This document shows, piece after piece, positions 26,060 through 33,984 of a stretch of 64,000 nucleotides of DNA (position 1 is its first letter; every line of letters starts with the position of its first letter). Source of the DNA: Luteimonas cucumeris (GTDB taxonomy: Bacteria; Pseudomonadota; Gammaproteobacteria; Xanthomonadales; Xanthomonadaceae); the NCBI RefSeq assembly GCF_007830035.1, contig NZ_VLKN01000006.1, forward strand, positions 124,001 to 188,000, in the 5' to 3' direction. The notes under the pieces are model-generated. The model did no database searches, was not told the DNA's origin, and worked only from the letters and a program-made list of their open reading frames with translations. The translations under genes and the position numbers were made by a program.

Positions 26060-26131
26060 CTTCGGGCCCTTTCTTTGGTTACTTTCTTTGGGCCAGCAAA
26101 GAAAGTGACCCGACTGCGGTAGCAGGCGGAA
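26060..26131 (-). repeat. Structured interspersed repeat, partial module C
   Basis: On the reverse strand this matches the first part of copy A: GGTCACTTTCTTTG, loop, then CCAAAGAAAGTAACC. The stem differs from A by a paired change (C-G to T-A) and by one nucleotide less on both arms, so pairing is kept. It lacks the later three hairpins. Its last 30 nt are an exact inverted copy of the start of copy A. Confidence 0.85.
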
Positions 26132-26132
26132 A

Positions 26133-26298
26133 AGCCGACCCGCAAGGGTCGGGAACTTGCGTCGTTGCGGCCACTCGCTCCTACGCTCTTGCCGCAAACT
26201 GCAGAGTTACCGCCCACGTTAGCGGGCGGAAGCGCTTTACAACAGTCGCAGCTAGTCAAAGCCGATCCGCAAGGGTCGAAGACTTGCGTCGTTGCCGA
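26133..26298. repeat. Pair of 39-bp imperfect direct repeats
   Basis: The segments 26133-26172 and 26260-26298 share CCGCAAGGGTCG and ACTTGCGTCGTTGC with a few substitutions. Each contains a CCGACCC/GGGTCGG-type mini-hairpin, also seen near copy A (25645-25661) and copy B (49098-49116). They look like flank modules of the repeat family. Confidence 0.75.
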
Positions 26299-26492
26299 CA
26301 AAAAATAGCTCCTCCGCTGCCATCCCGGTCGCCGTTCAGCAGGAATGCCAAACGTACGCGGACTGTCGTGATCGCATCTCAGATCAAGCAACGAGGTTGG
26401 TTAGTTGGGCTTCCAGCCTGAGGACCCCGCTGGACGCCAGCAGCCGGAAGATGCGATGTTCCGCGCCTGCGACTCATGCACGGAATCCCGGA

Positions 26493-27791
26493 ATGAATGC
26501 CATTGACGCCATCGCCGCCGGCCGGCAGCGGCCGTTCGATCGTCGCGACGCCAAGACGCTGGCGTTGTCGGCGCTGGGCGGTGCACTGGAGTTCTACGAT
26601 TTCGTCGTCTTCGTGTTCTTCACCAAGACGCTGGGCGTGCTGTTCTTTCCGCCGGATACCGCGCCGTGGCTGTCGCAGTTGCAGGTGTACGGCATCTTTG
26701 CCGTCGGCTACCTGGCGCGACCACTGGGCGGAGTGGTGATGGCGCATTTCGGCGATCTGGTCGGGCGCAAGCGCATGTTCACGCTCAGCGTGTTCCTGAT
26801 GTCGGTGCCGACGCTGTTGATCGGCCTGCTGCCGACCTATGCGCAGATCGGCCTGCTTGCTCCGCTGCTGCTGTTGTTGCTGCGCGTGGTGCAGGGCATC
26901 GCTGTCGGCGGCGAAGTGCCCGGCGCATGGGTGTTCGTGGCCGAGCACGTGCCGCCGCGTCGTGTCGGTTTCGCCTGCGCCAGCCTGACCTCGGGCCTGA
27001 CCGCGGGCATCCTGATCGGTTCGCTGCTGGCGGCGTGGATCAACAGCCGCTTCACTCCGGAGCAGGTGCAGGACTTCGTCTGGCGCGTTCCGTTCCTGCT
27101 GGGTGGCGTGTTCGGGTTCATCGCGGTCTACCTGCGGCGCTGGTTGCACGAGACGCCGGTGTTCACCGAGATGCGCGAGCGCAAGCAGCTGGCCAGCCGG
27201 TTGCCGCTACGCGAGGTGCTGGCGAACCATCGCGGCAGCGTGCTGTTGTCGATGCTGGCGACGTGGATGCTGACCGCGGCGATCGTCGTGGTGGTACTGA
27301 TGACGCCGACCCTGGTGCAGTCCTCGTTCCAGTTGCCGGCGGCGCTGGCGTTCCATGGCAACAGCATCGCCACCCTGTGCCTGGTGATCGGCTGCCTGGT
27401 TGCCGGGTTGGCGGCGGACCGGTTCGGCATGGCGTTGGCGTTGCTGGTCGGCGCTGCGGGGCTGGCGGCCAGCACCTACGCGTTGTACCTGCACCTGGCG
27501 ACGGGTGATGCGACGCATTTCATCGCGCTGTATGCGCTGGCCGGATTCTTCACCGGTGTCGTCGCGGTGGTGCCGACGGTGATGGTGGCGGCGTTCCCGG
27601 CACGGGTGCGGTTTTCGGGCCTGTCGTTTTCCTACAACGTGGCGTACGCGATCTTCGGTGGATTGACGCCGCCGCTGATCGGCTATCTGTCGCAGACGGT
27701 CGGCGGCCTGGCACCCGCACATTACGTGGCGTTGACCAGCGCGATCGGCATGGCCGTCGCTTTGTACCTGCTGCGACGTCCGCTGTCGTAG
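26493..27791 (+). CDS. MFS transporter, MHS (metabolite:H+ symporter) type
   Basis: 432 residues with twelve helices. The MHS signature is present: LSALGGALEFYDFVVFVFF at the first helix, then GGVVMAHFGDLVGRKRMF (MFS A motif G-x-x-x-D-x-x-G-R-K/R), LLLRVVQGIAVGGEVPGAWV and WRVPFLLGGVFGFIAVYLRR. MHS proteins take up organic acids or betaine with protons; the substrate is open. I chose the ATG at 26493. The upstream region is the repeat gap, with no clear operator. Confidence 0.9.
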   Translation: MNAIDAIAAGRQRPFDRRDAKTLALSALGGALEFYDFVVFVFFTKTLGVLFFPPDTAPWLSQLQVYGIFAVGYLARPLGGVVMAHFGDLVGRKRMFTLSVFLMSVPTLLIGLLPTYAQIGLLAPLLLLLLRVVQGIAVGGEVPGAWVFVAEHVPPRRVGFACASLTSGLTAGILIGSLLAAWINSRFTPEQVQDFVWRVPFLLGGVFGFIAVYLRRWLHETPVFTEMRERKQLASRLPLREVLANHRGSVLLSMLATWMLTAAIVVVVLMTPTLVQSSFQLPAALAFHGNSIATLCLVIGCLVAGLAADRFGMALALLVGAAGLAASTYALYLHLATGDATHFIALYALAGFFTGVVAVVPTVMVAAFPARVRFSGLSFSYNVAYAIFGGLTPPLIGYLSQTVGGLAPAHYVALTSAIGMAVALYLLRRPLS

Positions 27792-27878
27792 GCGGAGCCC
27801 GGGCCCACCACCAACCCTCCGTAATCTCAACTGCAATTCCGCTGCAGGCGGGCTCGAAGCGGCGGACCTGGAACCGCC

Positions 27879-29141
27879 CTACGTCAAGCGCCGGTGCATG
27901 CGTGCGAGCACGCCGCCATTGAACGCCCACAGCAGCGCCAACGCGGCGCCCAGCAATGCCGCCACGGCCGGCTGCTGCGCCAGCAGGTCGACGCCGGACT
28001 TGACCCAGGCACTGACCGCATCGGCGCCGCGGTAGACCACGGTGTCGACGAAATTCTTGGCCTTGTACTTCGCCTCCGGCGTGACCGCGGTCCACAGCAT
28101 CTCCCGGCCCGGGCGCACGAAGGCATACTCGCCGGCGCGGCGTACCACCATGACGATCGCCAGCACCGCGAAAGTCGGCGCGAACGCCAGCCACAGGAAA
28201 CCAAACATCGCCACCACCGGCACTGCGACCAGCAGTACGCCGACACCGAGCCGCTGCGCCAGGCGGCCGGTGATGAACAGCTGCGACAGGATCGCCAGGC
28301 TCTGCACGATCGCATCGATGGTGCCGAACACCCGGGTCTGGTCGGCCTTGTCCGGGAAGTTGAGCTCCACCAGACGTGCCTGCTCGAAGTAGAGGAAAGT
28401 GGTGACGCTGGCCAGCAGCAGCACGAACGCCGCGATGCCGAGCATGAAAGGCGAGCGCAGCACTTCGGTCGCGCCGGCGAACGGGCTGCCGCCGAGTGGA
28501 CGCTGCCGCTGCAGGGTTTCCTCTGCCGACAATGGATGCGCATCGCGCCAGTGCTGCACCCGTCGTGCGGCGCCAGCGGCCGCCAGCAGGAACACGGCGG
28601 ACAGGAACAACAGTCCGGCGTGGCCGATGCGTTCGACCAGCAGCACCGCGAGCAGCGGTCCGGTCAGGCCGCCGAGGCTGGCACCGGCGGCCATCAGTCC
28701 GAACAGGCGCTTGGCCTGGCCGACGGCAAACAGGTCGACCAGCACGCTCCAGGCCACCGAGATCGCGATCATGTTGAAGACCGAAATCCAGATGTAGAAC
28801 GTGCGTGCCAGCCAGACGTTGTCCGGCTGCGCCAGGAAACCGAACGCGAACGCCGTCAGGTTGAGCGCGAAGAAGCCGAACACCCAGTACAGGATCCGGC
28901 GCCGCCGCACGCGCGCGGCGACCCATCCGAACAGCGGCATCGCCGCCAGCGTGGCCACGAAGGTGCCGGTGAACAGCCATTGCAGGTTGTCGACGCCACC
29001 GGTGATGCCCATCGTCTCGCGCACCGGCCGCAGCATGAAATAGCCCGCGAACAGCAGGAAGAACATCAGGAAGCCGGCGGTGACGGCGCCGGCTTCTTCG
29101 CTTTCGAGGTTGAACAGGCGGGTCAGCCAGCGGCGTAGCAT
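27879..29141 (-). CDS. ATP/ADP-translocase-like (NTP/NDP exchange) transporter
   Basis: 420 residues with about eleven helices. The start ESEEAGAVTAGFLMFFLLFAG then YFMLRPVRETMGITGGVDNL is typical of the TlcA/Npt family branch found in free-living bacteria, and the C-terminal YRGADAVSAWVKSGVD matches the same branch. In intracellular parasites such proteins import ATP; in free-living bacteria the role is unknown. The gene is long and has no signs of decay. It converges with the MFS gene at 27791. Confidence 0.85.
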   Translation of the reverse strand: MLRRWLTRLFNLESEEAGAVTAGFLMFFLLFAGYFMLRPVRETMGITGGVDNLQWLFTGTFVATLAAMPLFGWVAARVRRRRILYWVFGFFALNLTAFAFGFLAQPDNVWLARTFYIWISVFNMIAISVAWSVLVDLFAVGQAKRLFGLMAAGASLGGLTGPLLAVLLVERIGHAGLLFLSAVFLLAAAGAARRVQHWRDAHPLSAEETLQRQRPLGGSPFAGATEVLRSPFMLGIAAFVLLLASVTTFLYFEQARLVELNFPDKADQTRVFGTIDAIVQSLAILSQLFITGRLAQRLGVGVLLVAVPVVAMFGFLWLAFAPTFAVLAIVMVVRRAGEYAFVRPGREMLWTAVTPEAKYKAKNFVDTVVYRGADAVSAWVKSGVDLLAQQPAVAALLGAALALLWAFNGGVLARMHRRLT

Positions 29142-29168
29142 GCGCGGATTCCTTGTCTTTTGCCTTCA

Positions 29169-29200
29169 GCCGTCATTCCCGCGAAGGCGGGAAAGACGGC
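29169..29200. repeat. Extragenic palindrome (CGTCATTCCCGC type)
   Basis: GCCGTCATTCCCGC (29169-29182) pairs with GCGGGAAAGACGGC (29187-29200) with one mismatch. It lies in the short gap between the translocase start and the aldo/keto reductase stop. Confidence 0.82.
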
Positions 29201-29235
29201 CTGGGAAGCGGAGCGCTTTCAGGCTTCAACTGGCG

Positions 29236-30213
29236 TCAGCCCAATGCCGCGATCAGTGCTGCGCGCTGCTTCTCGTCGAGCACTCCGCCGACGCCGGCCT
29301 TCAGGTTGTCGGTCTGGTTCTTCGGCTTGGACGTCGCCGGAATCACCACCGTCACCTCCGGCTGGCTGAGCACGAACTTCAGGAACAGCTGCGCCCAGGA
29401 ATCCGCGCCCACGTCTTTGGCCCAGTCCGGAACCGGCTTGCCCTTGACCCGGCCGAACAGGTCGCCGTCCTCGAATGCGCGATTGATCATCACCGCGATG
29501 CCCAGTTCCTTGGCAAGCGGGAAGATGCGCTGCTCGGCGCCGCGCGATACGGGCGAATAGTTGATCTGCACGAAGTCCGGCTTGAACTTCTGCATGGCGT
29601 CGGCCAGTTCCTCGTGCGCGCGTTCGACGTAATGCGTCAGTCCGGTGTACTTCACCTTGCCCTGCTGCTTCAGCTCGCGGGCGAGCTCGAACTGGGTCGC
29701 GGTGTCGCGCAGGTTGTGGACCTGCAGCAGTTCGACCTTGTCGGTGCGCAGCCGGCGCAGGGAATCATTGAACTGCGTCAGGCCTTCGTCGCGGCCGCTG
29801 ACGCCGGACAGCTTGGTGGCGAGGAAGATCCTGTCGCGGGCCTTGGCCTCCGCCAACAGGTCGCCGAGCACGTCCTCGGCGCTGCCGTAGGTTGGCGCGG
29901 TGTCGATCACCGACGCACCAGCGGCGACGAAGCGTTTCAGCACCTCGCGCAGCGGATCCCGTTCGGCCACTGCGGAGCCGACTTCGAAACTGCCGGACGT
30001 GCCCATGCCGATCGCCGGGACCTGCTCGCCGCTGGAAGGAATCGTGCGCTTGATCAGCGTGCCTGAGAACGGCGTGTCGGCGGTGGCGGCGAGCGGTGTT
30101 GCGGTGGGGTTCGCGGCAGGTGTTGTTTCCTGGCTGCATGCGGCCAGCGGCATCAGCGCGATGGCGGTGGCGGACAGGGCGGTGCTGGCGAGGAAATCGC
30201 GACGCGTGTGCAT
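29236..30213 (-). CDS. Tat-exported aldo/keto reductase
   Basis: 325 residues. The signal TRRDFLASTAL has the twin-arginine motif, followed by a hydrophobic stretch ending LMPLAAC, a possible lipobox. The AKR barrel retains the catalytic tetrad: Asp and Tyr in VIDTAPTYGSAEDVLG, Lys in FLATKLSG, His in VELLQVHNLRD. The NADP site near the C-terminus (VVIPATSKPKNQTDNLKAG) is present. The ATG at 30213 has AGGAGACAG upstream. A cofactor-binding oxidoreductase exported folded fits Tat. Substrate unknown. Confidence 0.88.
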   Translation of the reverse strand: MHTRRDFLASTALSATAIALMPLAACSQETTPAANPTATPLAATADTPFSGTLIKRTIPSSGEQVPAIGMGTSGSFEVGSAVAERDPLREVLKRFVAAGASVIDTAPTYGSAEDVLGDLLAEAKARDRIFLATKLSGVSGRDEGLTQFNDSLRRLRTDKVELLQVHNLRDTATQFELARELKQQGKVKYTGLTHYVERAHEELADAMQKFKPDFVQINYSPVSRGAEQRIFPLAKELGIAVMINRAFEDGDLFGRVKGKPVPDWAKDVGADSWAQLFLKFVLSQPEVTVVIPATSKPKNQTDNLKAGVGGVLDEKQRAALIAALG

Positions 30214-30310
30214 GGCTGTCTCCTGTGGGAAGTCGGCCGATGATGCGTCAATCTCGGACAAGGCCACGTGAGTCGACAGTGCCGAATGGCAGGGTCACCA
30301 CACCCTTGGC

Positions 30311-31132
30311 TCAGGGGCTAAAGGCTTCCGCTGGAGCGAGGCCCAGTTGTTGCTGCAAGGCCATCGCGGCGGCCGGATTGCGCTCCTTGGCGGCGCTGAT
30401 GAAATAGATGAACACGTCGCGTGGCCGCGTCGGCGCGCTCACCACAGGATCGATGCGCGGCAGGTCGTCCGCTTCGCCGCCACTGGCCCATTGGCGGGCG
30501 CGCCGTGCCCAACGCTCGAGGTCGACCTTCGCATAGCCGGTGGCGATGTCGGATTGCGCGCGCATCAGGCGTGCGTAGACGAAATCGGCGGTGATGTCGG
30601 CAAAGGACGGATGATCGGGCGAATCGGTGAACACCGTGGCCATGCCGCATTGTCGCGCCAGTGCCAGGAAGCGATGGTCGACGAAGCCGGGATTGCGCAC
30701 ATCCAGGGCATGCCGCAGCGTGCGACCGTCCGCGGCCTTCGGAAGCAGTTCGAGGAAGGCGGCGAAATCCTCGAAGTCGATGTTCTTCCCGCGTTCGAAC
30801 TGCCACACCAGCGGTCCGAGCTTGGCACCCAGTTCAGCGATGCCGGAAACGAAATCCTCGATCTGTGCACCGGCTTTCGCCAGCACGCGCGAAGCCATGA
30901 TGCGTTTCGGCGCCTTGGCGGAGAACAGGAAGCCTGCAGGCGTTTCGTCGCGCCATTTCGCGTACGTCGCAGGTTTCTGCGCGCCGTAGTAAGTGCCGTT
31001 GATCTCGATGGCGGTGACGTGGCGGCTGGCATATTCCAGCTCGCGTCGTTGCACGAGGCCGGGCGGATAGAAATTGCTGCGCCACGGCACGTAGGTCCAG
31101 CCGCCGATGCCGATGCGGATGTTCGTATCCAT
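30311..31132 (-). CDS. DUF72 (YecE) family protein
   Basis: 273 residues: IRIGIGGWTYVPWRSNFYPP then LEYASRHVTAIEINGTYYGA, FLFSAKAPKRIMASRVL and a C-terminal DVFIYFISAAKERNPAAAMA. This is a TIM-barrel family close to AP endonuclease-like folds, widely conserved, function unclear. Several charged residues in the strands (EINGTYY, RHALDVRN) are in the usual places. It is in the same direction as the reductase and the AraC gene flanking it. Confidence 0.88.
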   Translation of the reverse strand: MDTNIRIGIGGWTYVPWRSNFYPPGLVQRRELEYASRHVTAIEINGTYYGAQKPATYAKWRDETPAGFLFSAKAPKRIMASRVLAKAGAQIEDFVSGIAELGAKLGPLVWQFERGKNIDFEDFAAFLELLPKAADGRTLRHALDVRNPGFVDHRFLALARQCGMATVFTDSPDHPSFADITADFVYARLMRAQSDIATGYAKVDLERWARRARQWASGGEADDLPRIDPVVSAPTRPRDVFIYFISAAKERNPAAAMALQQQLGLAPAEAFSP

Positions 31133-31241
31133 CGGCCTATCGTACTACCGGCTTGCAGCGCAGGAAAATCGCGCTGTAAATCCCCTGCGTCGTTGGCATG
31201 CGCGATGAATCATCATTGACACGGTCTTGCAGGTCGCGACG

Positions 31242-32051
31242 TCAATCCAATGGTACGTGATGGCGGTGAGGACCCCGCTGCGCGAGGTACGCCGTGGGGG
31301 TGAGGCCGGAGAATGCCCGGAATTCGTGCACCAGGTGCGGCTGGTCGTGGAAACCGCAATCGATCGCGACGGCCGCCCAGTCCACCGACGCGCTGCCCTG
31401 CACCTGGCCTAGCAGATGGTGGAAGCGCTGCAACCGGGCATAGCGTTTCGGCGACATGCCTACCTGTTCGCGGAACAGTTCGCCGAAACGGCGTGGCGAC
31501 AGCTGGCAATCGGCCGCGATGGCATCGATGCGCTGCACCTGCGGGCACGCGTCGAACGCGCGCAGCGCATGGGCGATCACAACGTGCGGCGACGCCGCAC
31601 CGCCCTTGTGCAGTAGCCAGGCGTGCACGATCCGCAACCGCGCCGCGGCATCGGCGGCCTCGAGAAGGCGCCGCCGCAATGTACGCGCGCTGCCGCTGGC
31701 CAGCGCATCGAGGTCGACATGGGCATTGACCAGCAGGTCCATGCGTTCGCGGAACAGAGGCGCAGCGCCACCTGCGCGGAACACGACACCCATCACCGCC
31801 ACCTGTTCGGCGGTATCGATGATGAAGCTGCGGTTCGAGGGCGCATCGAACGCCGCACCGGCCTGGCGCTGGCAGGCGAGGGCATCGTCGTAGACGCGGG
31901 TTTCGTCTTCGGCCAGGTTGATGGTGAGCTGGGCCTTGGCCGACGGCAGCATCCGCTCCAGGCGATGCGGCGTTGCCGGCATGTCCCAGTCCCAGATCAT
32001 CTCGACCATCGACGACAGCGGCGCTGCAGGGAGGAGAGTGGTGAATCCCAT
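31242..32051 (-). CDS. AraC family transcriptional regulator (HTH_18 type)
   Basis: 269 residues. N-terminal sensing domain (PAAPLSSMVEMIWDWDMP, then a cupin-like strand region AQLTINLAEDETRVYDDA), and C-terminal HTH: RIDAIAADCQLSPRRFGELF, REQVGMSPKRYARLQRFHHL and AAVAIDCGFHDQPHLVHEFR. I chose the ATG at 32051, which fits the family N-terminus; the frame is open up to 32111. It is divergent from the beta-lactamase-fold hydrolase with a 110-bp intergenic region and may regulate it. Confidence 0.85.
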   Translation of the reverse strand: MGFTTLLPAAPLSSMVEMIWDWDMPATPHRLERMLPSAKAQLTINLAEDETRVYDDALACQRQAGAAFDAPSNRSFIIDTAEQVAVMGVVFRAGGAAPLFRERMDLLVNAHVDLDALASGSARTLRRRLLEAADAAARLRIVHAWLLHKGGAASPHVVIAHALRAFDACPQVQRIDAIAADCQLSPRRFGELFREQVGMSPKRYARLQRFHHLLGQVQGSASVDWAAVAIDCGFHDQPHLVHEFRAFSGLTPTAYLAQRGPHRHHVPLD

Positions 32052-32163
32052 TCCGAATTCCGGTGGAAATCCGCCTGCAGGGTAGCGCACCAACCGATGG
32101 CATGGGGTCATCGCGACGGGCCTGACTACAATGGCCCGGCCAATTCCATCCAGGGGGTTCCGT

Positions 32164-33801
32164 ATGCCTGCTGTCTCGCCGATGTTGCGCGGCGCCTGTT
32201 TCGTGTTGTTGTCGGTCGCCGGCTGCAGCGGCGTGTTCGCCGCGGAGACGCCGGCTCCCGTAGCCGGAACCCCGGCAGGCCTGCAGGACTTCGACGCCTA
32301 CGTCGAGCGCGTGCGCGAGCAGTTCGACGTGCCGGGCATCGCGGTGGCGATCGTCAAGGACGGCGAGATCGTGCTCGAGCGCGGTTTCGGGGTACGCAAG
32401 ATCGGCGACGACACACCGGTCGACGCGCACACGCTGTTTGCGATCGCTTCCAACACCAAGGCGTTCACCGCGGCATCGCTGTCGATCCTCGCCGACGACG
32501 GCAAGTTGAAACTGGACGATCGCGTCATCGACCATCTGCCGTGGTTCCAGATGTCGGATCCCTACGTCACCCGCGAGATGCGCATCCGCGACCTGCTGGT
32601 GCACCGCAGCGGCCTGAGCCTGGGCGCGGGCGACCTGCTGTTCTGGCCGGCGACCACCTACAGCACGCGCGAGATCGTCGAACGCCTGCGCAGCGTGCCG
32701 CTGACCGGCAATTTCCGCAGCCAGTACGCCTACGACAACATCCTGTATGGCGTGGCGCAGCTGGTGATCGAACAGGCCAGCGGCATGAGCTACGAGAAGT
32801 TCCTGCGCACGCGCATCTTCGAACCGCTGGGCATGGACGCGACGCGCTTCAACAGCGACGCGCTGCGCCCGGGCGACAATGTCGCCATCGGCCACGCCAA
32901 GTCAGACTTCAAGGACCTCAAGCCAGTACCGATGATGTCCTGGTCCAACGTGGCCGCCGCCGGTGGCATCTACTCGAGCGTGCACGACCTCACCAAGTGG
33001 ATGAACACGCAGCTGGCCGGCGGTGTGATCTCCGGCGAAGGCGACGATGCCAGGCGCCTGTTCAGCGCCGGGCGGCAGAAGGAGATGTGGTCGATCATCA
33101 CCCCGATCCCGATCCGCGAACCTTCGGTGCCCGAACTGGCCGCCGCCACGCCGAACTTCTCCGGCTACGGCGAAGGCTGGAACCTGTCCGACTATCGCGG
33201 CGAGAAGCTGGTCTGGCACACCGGCGGCTGGCCGGGCATGGTGTCGCGGCTGACACTGGTGCCGAATCGCAACCTCGGCGTGGTGGTGTTGACCAACGCC
33301 GAGATCGGCGCCGCGTTCAACGCGATCACGTTGCGCGCGCTGGACGCGATGCTGGACGCGCCGGCAACCGATTGGGTGGCGGCCTACGCCGCGGCCACGG
33401 CCAAGTCGCAAGGCAAGGCCGACGAGGACTGGAACAAGCATGTCGCCGCACGCGACGCGAATTCGAAGCCGTCGTTGCCGCTGGCGCAGTACGCCGGTAC
33501 CTACCGCGATCCGTGGTACGGCGGCGTGGCGATCACGCAGGGCGGCAAGGGCCTGCAGATCCAGTTCTCCAAGACTGCGCAGCTGCTCGGCGACCTGGAA
33601 CACTGGCAGCACGACGTGTTCCTGGTGAAGTGGCGCGACCGCTCGCTGAACGCGGACGCCTTCCTCAGCTTCGCGCTGACGCCGGACGGCAAGATCCGCG
33701 AGGTGCGGATGGAACCGGTGTCGCCGCTGACCGACTTCAGCTTCGATTTCCAGGACCTGCGGCTGGTGCCGGTGGAGAAGGACAAGCCGGAGAAGAATTA
33801 G
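32164..33801 (+). CDS. Beta-lactamase-family serine hydrolase with C-terminal domain
   Basis: 545 residues with a signal peptide (MLRGACFVLLSVAGCSGVFA). The serine-hydrolase motifs are in order: S96-x-x-K99 in IASNTKAF, Y190-x-N192 in YAYDNILYG, and HTGG near residue 353. This is the class C/penicillin-binding-protein fold, here likely an esterase or D-aminopeptidase since the family is broad. A C-terminal domain of about 130 residues (YAGTYRDPWYGGVAI onward) matches DUF3471. The ATG at 32164 has AGGGGG 7 nt upstream. It is divergent from the AraC gene. Confidence 0.88.
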   Translation: MPAVSPMLRGACFVLLSVAGCSGVFAAETPAPVAGTPAGLQDFDAYVERVREQFDVPGIAVAIVKDGEIVLERGFGVRKIGDDTPVDAHTLFAIASNTKAFTAASLSILADDGKLKLDDRVIDHLPWFQMSDPYVTREMRIRDLLVHRSGLSLGAGDLLFWPATTYSTREIVERLRSVPLTGNFRSQYAYDNILYGVAQLVIEQASGMSYEKFLRTRIFEPLGMDATRFNSDALRPGDNVAIGHAKSDFKDLKPVPMMSWSNVAAAGGIYSSVHDLTKWMNTQLAGGVISGEGDDARRLFSAGRQKEMWSIITPIPIREPSVPELAAATPNFSGYGEGWNLSDYRGEKLVWHTGGWPGMVSRLTLVPNRNLGVVVLTNAEIGAAFNAITLRALDAMLDAPATDWVAAYAAATAKSQGKADEDWNKHVAARDANSKPSLPLAQYAGTYRDPWYGGVAITQGGKGLQIQFSKTAQLLGDLEHWQHDVFLVKWRDRSLNADAFLSFALTPDGKIREVRMEPVSPLTDFSFDFQDLRLVPVEKDKPEKN

Positions 33802-33814
33802 TCCGGCGCGCATC

Positions 33815-33834
33815 GGAGCTCTGAAAGGAGCTCC
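33815..33834 (+). terminator. Weak hairpin after serine hydrolase
   Basis: GGAGCT and AGCTCC around an 8-nt loop, 14 nt after the stop, with a short TTG tail. It is suggestive only. Confidence 0.35.
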
Positions 33835-33860
33835 TTGCGTATCAATGCGAAAGTAGCGCC

Positions 33861-33950
33861 GTAGCGTGCGCTGCGCGCACGACTCCCACCGCATCATGCG
33901 GCGGAATTCGCGTCAACTAAGGGAGGCGCCGTGCGCACAGCGCACGCTAC
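33861..33950. repeat. Long inverted repeat with TAGCGTGCGCTG arms
   Basis: Arms 33861-33880 (GTAGCGTGCGCTGCGCGCAC) and 33931-33950 are reverse complements with one mismatch over 20 nt, separated by 50 nt. The same arm sequence is a well-known kind of short scattered repeat in Xanthomonadaceae (from memory). It lies between the convergent hydrolase and DUF885 genes and could also act as a bidirectional transcription stop. Confidence 0.8.
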
Positions 33951-33984
33951 CCGGCGCATGCGGGATGCGCCGGGTGGGACTGAT

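Larger units (their letters stand above)
25490..26492. other. 1-kb gene-free region packed with repeats
   Basis: No gene is convincing here. Short reading frames exist (for example 25613-25894 and 25999-26391), but they lie inside the repeat copies and the same peptide (for example [19 protein letters not shown]) recurs at 49000 on the other strand, so they are repeat-encoded. The interval holds repeat copy A (25691-25876), the inverted module C (26060-26131), a 30-bp perfect inverted repeat between them (25691-25720 and 26102-26131), a 21-bp inverted repeat (25677-25697 and 26225-26245) and near-identical direct repeats (26133-26172 and 26260-26298). Confidence 0.85.

Noticed and set aside
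25613-26391. Small proteins in the 25.6-26.4 kb gap
   Set aside because: The encoded peptides are produced by the repeat itself and recur on the other strand at 48898-49269, so they are not independent genes.
31623-33824. 733-residue forward frame across the AraC and serine hydrolase genes
   Set aside because: It runs through two oppositely oriented real genes and its translation is Arg/Gly/Ala-rich without domains.
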